A stretch of DNA of 64,000 bases from Isoetes taiwanensis (Eukaryota; Streptophyta; Lycopodiopsida; Isoetales; Isoetaceae): NCBI GenBank assembly GCA_021234155.1, contig JAJEKV010000098.1, positions 981,084-1,045,083 on the forward strand, written 5' to 3'. The notes under the pieces are model-generated. The model was given only the letters and a program-made list of their open reading frames with translations. It was not told the origin of the DNA and made no database searches. Both the position numbers and the translations under genes were made by a program. Of the stretch, positions 56,457 to 64,000 are shown one piece after another (position 1 is the first letter of the stretch; each line of letters begins with the position of its first letter).

Positions 56457-58162
56457 ATGGCGGACTCCGGCGCCGCTCCCCACGTTTTAGCCATACCGTT
56501 TCCGCTCCACGGCCATATTTCACCCATGGTCGATCTCTGTGCATATCTAGCAGCTTCAGGGGCTCTAATTACGTTTGCAATTTCCAGAGATCAAAATTCT
56601 CGTCTCAGGTCTCTGCTAGAACAGCCCAAATCCGAGGCCTCGGGGTTGAATTCGAAAGTAAAAGTTATTGTGGCCTCTTTTGATGTCATCGCTCCGGCAG
56701 GATCATCCCGCTTTTCTGCCTCTTCGATTGCGGAATTCATGGATTCGTTTGAGGATTTGGCCGGACCCTTGGAAGACGCTGTTAGAGAGGAGATCTCCAA
56801 TTCGCAGGTTAAATTTAGCTGTGTTATTTCAGATGTTCACGTTGGCTGGGCTCAGGATTTGGCCGATCGATTAAACGTGCCCAGAATTGCTCTTTGGACT
56901 ACCAATCTTGCAGAATGCGCCTTGCATTTTTATATGCCCACACTCATCGCCAAAGGCGTCTATCCCTTCAAAAGTAAGTTTTTTTTTCGAATTCTTACTT
57001 GGGCTGTTCAGTTTTTTATCTTACAAATCATACCGCTTCCGATTTCAATCCAAAAATTCTGTCTTGTGTCTGCTCTGTGGGTCGTAATTGCTTTTGCCAA
57101 TTTGATTCAAGTTTAGAAACTGCTTTGAATTCTCTTTATTTGGAGCGTATTTTCTTTTTGGAATTGAGTTTCCCAAATTTTCATGTTGCAGCTAAGTATC
57201 AACAAAATTGCAACGGTCCAGAACTCATATCAGACATACCAGGATTGCCACCAATTCATCAATCAGATTTTCCCTGTTTGCCTCATAATCCAGGCCTGGG
57301 GGGCATGTTCTGGTTCTTTTTTATCAGACAAACGAGAAGAATGCCAGAAACAAATCGCATTTTAGTCAATTCCTTCTACGAATTGGAGAAAGATACCTTC
57401 GACGCAATGAGAAAAGAGCTTCCAATCCATCCAATCGGACCCCTATTCTTGGCATCTGCAAAGAATGGGATTGCGCCCAAATCTTCCGAAGATCAGCGCT
57501 CAAAATCTGGTTCAAATCAAGCAAATCAAATTCTGAAATGGCTAGAAAAACAGAAACCCAAATCGGTTTTATACATAGCATTTGGAACGCTTGCAAAGGT
57601 ACCGCCGGATCAATTGGAGGAGCTAGCAATTGGGTTGGAGTTAAGCAAGCAACCATTTTTATGGAGCTTCAGGGCGGATCTGGGAGTAGAAACCGAATCA
57701 AAAATGCTGAAGAATTTTTTGAATCGGTACAGGGAAGGAGAAAAACAGGGGATGGTGGTGAATTGGGCACCGCAGAGTGAAATTTTGGAGCACAGATCGG
57801 TGGCAGCATTTATAACACACTGCGGATGGAATTCGGTAATGGAAAGCGTATGTTTGGCTATGCCGATGATAGCTTGGCCGCAGGGGGCCGATCAATTTCT
57901 GAGCTGCAGATTAATGGTGGAGCATTGGAAAATCGCTGTCCGGCTTAACAGAGCAAGCTCTGATAATGGATATGGAGGTTTGGATCGGTCGGAAGTTGTT
58001 GGTGTGATTAATTCTGTTGTGGGGGGCTGTGAAGGGGAGATTCTAAGGGCGAATTTGAGTAATCTGAGAGATCAAGCTCGCCGGAGTTTGGCTATGGAGT
58101 CCAGCGAATCTAGGCGGAATCTGGAGAATCTTGTGCGTGATCTCCACCGTGGATTTAAGTAG
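56457..58162 (+). CDS. UDP-glycosyltransferase (family 1), two exons
   Basis: Exon 1 is 56457-56973 and exon 2 is 57192-58162. The intron has GTAAGT and TTGCAG borders, and the split codon joins in phase to give 495 residues. It transfers a sugar from a UDP-sugar to a small acceptor, normally in the cytosol. The N-terminal acceptor half has PFPLHGHISPM, with the catalytic His at residue 20 and the likely partner Asp at 126 in VISDVHVGW. The PSPG box at 364-407 runs from WAPQSEILEHRSVAAFITHC to WPQGADQ, with the conserved HCGWNS and terminal Asp-Gln that contact the sugar. ATG at 56457 (GCTATGGCGG) is preferred because no upstream ATG lies in frame. One phase-1 intron at this place is common in plant UGTs. 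Substrate cannot be told; the sequence resembles UGT85/86-type enzymes. Confidence 0.93.
56974..57191 (+). other. Glycosyltransferase intron
   Basis: 218 bp, T-rich, beginning GTAAGTTTTT and ending TTTTCATGTTGCAG. Removing it keeps the reading frame. Confidence 0.9.
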
Positions 58163-58599
58163 GCGATCTCCACCGTCAATTTAGGTATTTGAAGTTTGTA
58201 ACCCTCCTTTCAAATGTGAATAGTTGGTGTATTTTTGTACATCCTTCACATGTGATTGTTTGGGTGAAAATATTCTTACCCCGGTTATTGTGATTCCATC
58301 GCAAGCTATTCCCTCCCGCAGAATCAATAACCCTCTGGAAACGGGATCCGTTCCGGAGGCCCCGTTATTCGTACCTGACGCTTCGTACCTGACAGCGTCA
58401 GGTGTACTTTCTGATAGATCTCAGCCATCTGTTTACAGGGTCCATCTTGGCCGTCCATTTTATACCTTCCGGCGGGATCACCTCCGCAAAATACCGTCGG
58501 ATGGAATCACCGCCCATTTATTCCACACGGCAGAATATGTCTGGAAAATCTGTTATCTGAAATTGAAATTTTTGACCGTCGTATTCTTCTGGCTATGGC

Positions 58600-58880
58600 G
58601 GCTTGCTCTCGCCATAGATGGCGATTGAACAGGATGGCGATCGAACAGACTGGGGTTGAGGAGATTCGGCAACATGGCTATGGCGGAAAACAAGGGCGTT
58701 CTTCCTTCTCTTATTTTTTTATGTTCTTGCCTATGCGGAAAACAGCACTCCAAACTGTCCATGGCAGCCCTCCAAGCATTAACGGAACTCGATCCTTCCG
58801 TAGCTATAGAGAACAGACCTAGTTTTTTCAAGCGGCCCTTTCCTTACAAATGGGTCCGTAGCTGTTTTTGCCCTTCTTGA
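58600..58880 (+). other. Open stretch inside the MULE-like element
   Basis: A frame starting near 58674 reads MAMAENKGVLPSLIFLCSCL, then SMAALQALTELDPSVAIENR, then PSFFKRPFPYKWV. It is protein-like and could be a captured gene fragment, but I do not recognise it. The remainder of the interior (58880-59990) shows no gene; two copies of GCAAGGGGTTCAAATCCCCAA lie near 59791 and 59835. Confidence 0.3.
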
Positions 58881-60019
58881 TCATTCTTGGGTTGTGGATT
58901 TCTGAAGCAGTTTGGATGTATTCTTTGCCGCATCAGTTCCAATTTTTCACATACTCAAACAGGTCCGATCTGGTTGCAGAAGCTTATACGAGGTTTTTTT
59001 GGGTTTGCTGGCTTATCTTCCCTTTCCCTTGCATTGGGCATTTTAGGGAAGTTGCAAAAGGGCATGGTTTTGGTTTTGCTCTAAAGTGACCATGTTCCGG
59101 CAGATTTTATCCTCGCACAGGCATGTTTTCTTTGTTTTATTTGCGCCGTTTTCAGGCTGGTCCGATAGCAGGAATATTGGAGGCTGGGATTTAGGACCAT
59201 GGCGGTGTTGTTGGGGAATAATAAGCACTGTCTGTGGGGTCTGAGGCATGTTTCTGCGCTGCATTTTCAGACTACATGACATGTTGAACAGGAAATAGGC
59301 ATCATGTTTTCGTGTTTCTAGCATCTGGGATGTGAGACTTATGTTAATTTTCAAGGGTTAGAATTTCAACACTGCCCACAAAGAATACCGTGCATACAAG
59401 GCACATCAGACATACCCAGAAGTTTCATCTGCCAAAAAAGCCGTAGTTTGTTACAAAGCTTTTTATTCTGTAGAACGGGATATAAGATATACTGTGTTTG
59501 TATTTGCTATAATGGCAATCTCATATTTTTTCTAAGAAGGAGGAATGCTGGCTGAGCATGGCCGAAGCTAGCATGGCCATTGTTCCTGTCACAGAGATAG
59601 ATCCTAATGACAGAGTTTGAATCCTGTGACAGAAATAGATCCTGTTCCGTGTTTGAATTTCTGTTTGTGTTGAATCTAGAGAAATGGGTTTCTAATCCAT
59701 TTTTTTGGTATGTTTTCTGTTCTTGCCTTAAAACGGGCATGTTTGTTGTTTTTGTTCTTGCTTTGAAGCAGCCCATGGCATTGCCGATAATGGCAAGGGG
59801 TTCAAATCCCCAACCAGAAATGTTCTGGGCAGTGCAAGGGGTTCAAATCCCCAACTAGAAATATAACAATGGACATGCACGGTTTAGTATTAATTTTCTT
59901 CATGATCTTCAAGTAACGTAGGCTTTGCGGAATGCAGATCTGATCACTCAAATGTTGGGTCTTCCGGCTTCATGATCAGGTCTTCCGGCTTCATGATCTT
60001 CAAGTAACGTAGGCTTTCT

Positions 60020-60425
60020 GAGGAGTGATTCCATCTGGCGGAATCACGGCGGAGTGATTCAATTCGACGGCAAAACTGTAATTCCGTCCCACGGAATAGC
60101 GTGGTTGTGATACCGTCGGGCGGAATGCATTCGTGGTGATTCCATCTCGAAGAATCTTACATTTGTGATTCCACCAGGCAGAATCGCATGGTTGTGATTC
60201 CATCTCGCGGAATAGCAATGTTGTGATTCTGTCTGGCGGGATAAGTGGTGATTCCATCTCACGGAATCAGACGTTCGTGATTCCATCTGGCGGAATAGCA
60301 TGGTTGTGATTCCGTCTGGCGGAATAACAACGTCGTTCGTGATTCCTTCCGGAGGAATACATTTGCGGGATGATTCCGTCTGGTGGAATAACTCGGGAGA
60401 GATTCCATCGCAAGGGAGAATTATG
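60020..60425. repeat. Array of short palindromic units in the MULE-like end
   Basis: At least a dozen units of the type GTGATTCCATCTGGCGGAAT, spaced about 25-35 bp, each a small inverted repeat (ATTCCG...CGGAAT). The spacer bases vary (GCATGGTT, ACAACGTCG, TTACATTT). Related but fewer units lie in the left end at about 58280-58540. Confidence 0.85.
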
Positions 60426-60596
60426 GGTGTGATACCACCGGAAGGTATATATCGCCTGAAAGCGACCCTGTCAGGTACGGAAAATGGGGCCTCTGGTACG
60501 GATAACGGGGTCGCGAACCTGGTGATTCCGCGGGAGGGAATATCTTGCGATGGAATCACAATAACCGGGGTAAAAATATTTTCACCCTGATTGTTT

Positions 60597-61540
60597 TGTT
60601 TATTTTTGTGAATATTTGGTGAATATTCACATGTGAATATTTGTGTATTTAGGACGAAATACTCTCCAACCAATACCAAACCCAAACCAACTTAGCACTT
60701 AATCACGGGATATGCATCATTGTCTAGAGGGCCTCCTCTCGATATTATATTATTGATTCATAAGCAAATATGGATCCTATATTATAATGTTTTGGTATGT
60801 GTCCGTTGTGCATCTCGTTCTAGATTGGAGGGTTCAAATTTTATCATTCAATACAACCCGAGGGCTGAGATTTTGTAGAGTGGCTAGGGTTAGAGAGGTC
60901 CATCTCGCCCTAGATTGGAGGGTTCGAATTTCATCATTCAATACAACCCGAGGGCTGAGATTTGTAGAGTGGCTAGGGTTAGAGAGGATCAGGGGGGCGA
61001 CCTGCCAAAGCTCGCATCAGCTAGGCCATGTAAAAGGATGAAAGAATGTAAATGGTTGAAATCCATTACCCTGAACCCAATTTGTGCCTTTCTTTTTTCA
61101 CTGGGAGCCCTTCTGGCTATCACGGTAGATCATGGCAATGATGCAGTGGTTCTGCTCAGATGCGAGGTTGCTGCTTTGATCATGCGTTACGACATCCATG
61201 TATGGGACCACAGAATTTGTGTTTTGTGGCTCAATCTTGGTAACATCTTTCTTCATAATGCACATCGTATGGTTCCGGATGAGGTCTGTCTCTTCCTTGG
61301 TTACATAATGCACATATTCTTATTTTCATTCCAAAAGTTCCTCTTGAAAATTCAGCTACCTGGTTCAAAATGTGATGCGATTTGGCATGATGAGAAACTC
61401 CTTGAGGCTATCCTAGATGGGCTAATTTTCTCAACTCCGAAGATGGGTTTGGCTCCTTACCATAACCAGTAGTATACATGCAACACCGTCTGATTATGCT
61501 ACTTTGATGCATTTCAGGTTCTTCCGAAGCAAGCATCACT
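60597..61540. other. Spacer with an 88-bp tandem duplication
   Basis: 60809-60897 and 60898-60985 are near-identical tandem copies (CTAGATTGGAGGGTTC to GGCTAGGGTTAGAGAG). A plus-strand open stretch at 61000-61472 (LKSITLNPICAFLFSLGALL) is not recognised. Confidence 0.6.
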
Positions 61541-62069
61541 ACTTATGTCCTCAAGCGGCAACTTTGCACTTCCATTGCTCCCATCCTGGCGCCTCCGCCT
61601 GGCGCCTGGCGCCTGCCTGAGGCGCTGCCTGAGGCCTGCCCGAGCGGATGCAGTGATGGATGGCGTTGGAGCAGCGGAAGTGAAGGATGGCTCCAGCGGT
61701 GTGCTGAGTGGATGTCCGCTTCTTGCGCATACACAAGTCGCCTTTGGCGCCTGGGGCTGGTGGATGGGTGAGGAGGCACCTCCGATGGGCGCGATTCCCC
61801 GGCCGGTTTTTCGGCGCCGCCTTCCCTGTAATGGCGACATTGGCGTTAGGGGCGTCGTTTTCCGGCACCCCGGGTGAAGAGGTTACGGTTCTGAGTTGCT
61901 TGGTGAAGCTTTGCTGGGCCGGAGGTATGAAGGTATGCTTGTTGCTTGTGCAACAACATGGATTTTGGATCGGTGGAGCAGCCATAGTCATCCCGCAACG
62001 GTTTTTCCCGTGTGGTTTTTAATCCGGGTCATGATGGTTGTGTTCTAGCTCACGTTGTGCTTTGGTTTA
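61541..62069. other. GC-rich stretch, overlapping open frames, no recognised gene
   Basis: Open frames exist on both strands because stops are scarce in GC-rich DNA. There is no motif, and the frames are low in complexity (Ala, Arg and Pro rich). Confidence 0.4.
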
Positions 62070-64000
62070 AGGAAGGAAGGAAGGAAGGAAGGAAGGTACT
62101 TTTATCGTCCCACGGAGACCAATGCGGTCTATGGGACCCAATACAAAAACGCGACAAGCGGATTCTTGCCCGGATTAAAAACCCCGCCCGAAGGGTTTTC
62201 GAGGAAAAACCGTGGCGACAATCAACTGGCCGACAAAGCGTGCTAATCATATAAAATGCGTAAACATCCCAATATATCTGATCATGCACCATCCCCGTAG
62301 TGCCTAGTCGATTGGACAGCCGGTGGGGCAAAGGTGACCTCGCAGGTCCGGTACCTCCCGGATGTATGACCCGGGGCACGCGTCTTGGCGGTGTGTTCAT
62401 CGGCAAATGCAAGGGCACGTCCGGCCACTAAGGGGCGTGATCCGCCCGGATCCGACCGAACGGCGGGCAACTCCGAAAGTGTGAGACTCATCCTCAATGG
62501 CACCCGTTTGACAAAGATCGCCAGAGCTTTGTCCGGCGGGCTCCCAATCCACCCCGCCTGCCTCGATCGCGAAGATGGTGGGCACCTGTGCGCGAATGGA
62601 GGCAATGAGTCCGCTTTTTCGGGGGCAACCGGGAACGCAGTAGAGTGTGGCCCCCGCTAACACCGGGGTTGATGTGCTCCTTGTAATGGGCCATTTTGAC
62701 CGCTCTAGAGCAATGGGGTCCCGTGAGCTTGCCAAGGAAACAAGCATCTAGGTACTCCAGTCGCTGTCCACGATCGGCATTTGCGCCGGTATGCAGATCG
62801 ATGCTCACGTTCTCGCCGCGCTCCATCTGGGCGAACCACCGATCTCTCTTACCCCTCCAACAGGCCCTAAGCGGCTAAGGACTCATGGCCACAAAGTAAG
62901 CCCGGAGTCGCGGAGCCGAGCATCACCCATAGTAACCACTTTCTCAAAATAGACGATGTGTCTATCAAGGGCTGCCACCGGGGCGGCAAGAATCCGGTTT
63001 CTGCAGCCGAGAATCGATAGGGGATCGAGGTTTCACCCAAGTGCCCGTGCCAAAAATGCCTTCACGCACTGCTCCAAGTCATTCCGTGTCGCCAAAGAGG
63101 CGGGCGGGCCCCAAACCTCGACCCGTCTGAAGGGCCGGGCTCGACCGGTGCGAAATGCGGATGTGACCGATGGCCCCAATCATATAGCTCTCACGGTATT
63201 TGTTGTTCTCGCATGGCATAAAGCTTTCCACTTCTTTGTCACCCATAGCGGATAGACGCCTCCCCCAGAGGCGAGGGAGGGGAACTCCACCCCTAGGTAC
63301 TTGTAGGTGGGCGTGGCGTCCACAGTATCCCCCGATATGTGAGTGCGGAGGCATGGGGTGGCGTGAAGAGGATATGAGAACCACCGGTCTTGGCGGATTG
63401 ACGCGCATGTCGTAGCGACAAAATGTGTCTAGGGCATCCGTGTGAGATCGCATAGCTTCGGGGTGTGGGCGGCCGAGGCCAACATCGTCCCGCATAGATG
63501 GTGGCGGATGACACAGTGCAAAAAGCTGTATGCCATCCCCCCATGCTTTCGATAAGCCGGGCTCTAAGCGACAATGTAGAGGCCAAAAAGTGTTGGCGAG
63601 AGGGGGCAACCCTGCCGGACCCCGATACTACTGGTGAATGCTTGGCCCGTCGGCTGCATCCTGCCAAAACAACTCTCATACAACCTGTATATGGCATTAC
63701 AACAAAAAACAGCGGAGCCCGGTTGACGATCCTAGCCCACAGCTTTTTCCCGGGGGACCGTATCAAAAGCCTTTGCGAAGTCCACAAAGCAGCAATACAA
63801 GTCCAGCCGATGATTCCGGCTGTCTTCAATCAGTGCCCGCAGCGTAAAGATATGGTCAATCGTTGAGTGGCGGGGTCGAAAGCCTGCCTGTGTGAGGGCT
63901 CGCACATCCGCTGCCTCTGCCCAGCGGGTCAACTGCTGCTCGAGAATGCCGATAGCGGTTTGGCAAATAATCGAATCGACCATGATCGTCCGGTAATTGG
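62070..64000 (-). mobile_element. Microsatellite-tailed LINE, third long copy, runs off the window
   Basis: The tail is at the left: GGAA repeats at 62070-62094, then TTTTATCGTCCCACGGAGACC, then CTATGGGACCC. Minus-strand pieces give the C-terminal block (62826-62282, HHLRD.GR-like), then YADDVGL-like remnants at about 63560, and VDFAKAFDTVPREKAVG with STIDHIFTLRALIEDSRNHR at 63983-63732. Many frameshifts; a pseudogene. The 5' part lies beyond the window. Confidence 0.8.

Larger units (their letters stand above)
58253..60596. mobile_element. MULE-like non-autonomous element with 9-bp duplication
   Basis: The body 58262-60587 (2326 bp) is flanked by TGATTGTTT at 58253-58261 and 60588-60596. 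The ends are inverted: GGGTGAAAATATT.TTACCCC followed by GGTTATTGTGATTCCATCGC at both termini. Similarity continues inwards for about 250 bp with indels. A 9-bp duplication and a GG-starting end are characteristic of Mutator-like elements. No transposase is present. It begins 91 bp after the glycosyltransferase stop codon, within the likely 3' flank. Confidence 0.82.

Noticed and set aside
59785-59870. tRNA-like T-arm sequences (GGGGTTCAAATCCCC) in two copies
   Set aside because: No acceptor, D or anticodon arms at the right distances; it is a short tandem repeat, not a tRNA gene.
61545-62020. Overlapping frames on both strands in GC-rich DNA
   Set aside because: Low complexity and without motif; the absence of stops is explained by base composition.
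33125-63500. CRISPR-like interpretation of the palindromic repeats
   Set aside because: Repeats are too short, spacing is irregular or sequences between are not unique spacers, and the DNA is plant nuclear.

Overview
This is nuclear DNA from a land plant with a large, repeat-rich genome. The evidence is spliced genes with GT-AG introns, plant receptor-kinase, UDP-glycosyltransferase and TRAPPC11 sequences, plant Ty3/gypsy, Ty1/copia and L1-type elements, and low gene density. The microsatellite-tailed LINE family and the DUF7869-type gene would fit a fern or another non-angiosperm, but that is inference; the species cannot be read from the window. Only one host gene looks complete and intact: a two-exon UDP-glycosyltransferase at 56457-58162.

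Layout. 0.6-3.4 kb: a decayed LINE on the minus strand. 4.1-4.4 kb: a broken host-like gene. 4.64-9.86 kb: a young L1-type LINE on the minus strand with a 1269-codon open ORF2, a 20-T tail and a 7-bp target duplication. 9.96-12.9 kb: a DUF7869-type pseudogene on the minus strand, with a large Ty3/gypsy element at its 5' side (12752-23041). That gypsy element has outer LTRs, a TTTTT target duplication, primer site, polypurine tract, gag-pro, a frameshifted pol, and an extra ORF after integrase. A second, inverted solo LTR sits exactly between its 5' LTR and its primer-binding site.

23356-30512: a 7.16-kb transposon-like unit with near-identical 119-bp terminal inverted repeats and flanking TTA. 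I see no transposase in it, but it carries exon-like pieces of a malectin/LRR receptor kinase and of a TRM10-type tRNA methyltransferase. 31.2-36.3 kb: an unfamiliar cluster with two related TATA promoters, a very acidic small protein, a coiled-coil protein, an RGG-rich exon, a conserved-looking protein with one in-frame stop, a DUF8039/CACTA-like fragment, a CACTACAA end, and about a dozen copies of a CACGC-NNN-GCGTG palindrome. 36.7-44.9 kb: a receptor-kinase pseudogene on the minus strand, broken up by two LINEs, next to a TRAPPC11 exon. 46.95-51.2 kb: a rearranged Ty1/copia composite (gag on minus, pol on plus, duplicated RNase H). 51.2-53.4 and 62.1-64.0 kb: further copies of the microsatellite-tailed LINE family.

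Downstream of the glycosyltransferase is a 2.33-kb MULE-like element (58262-60587) with a perfect 9-bp target duplication, long inverted ends and an array of short palindromic units. Most of the window is therefore a record of nested insertions; the intact L1-type element, the TTA-flanked gene-carrying unit, the palindrome cluster and the MULE-like array deserve the closest look.
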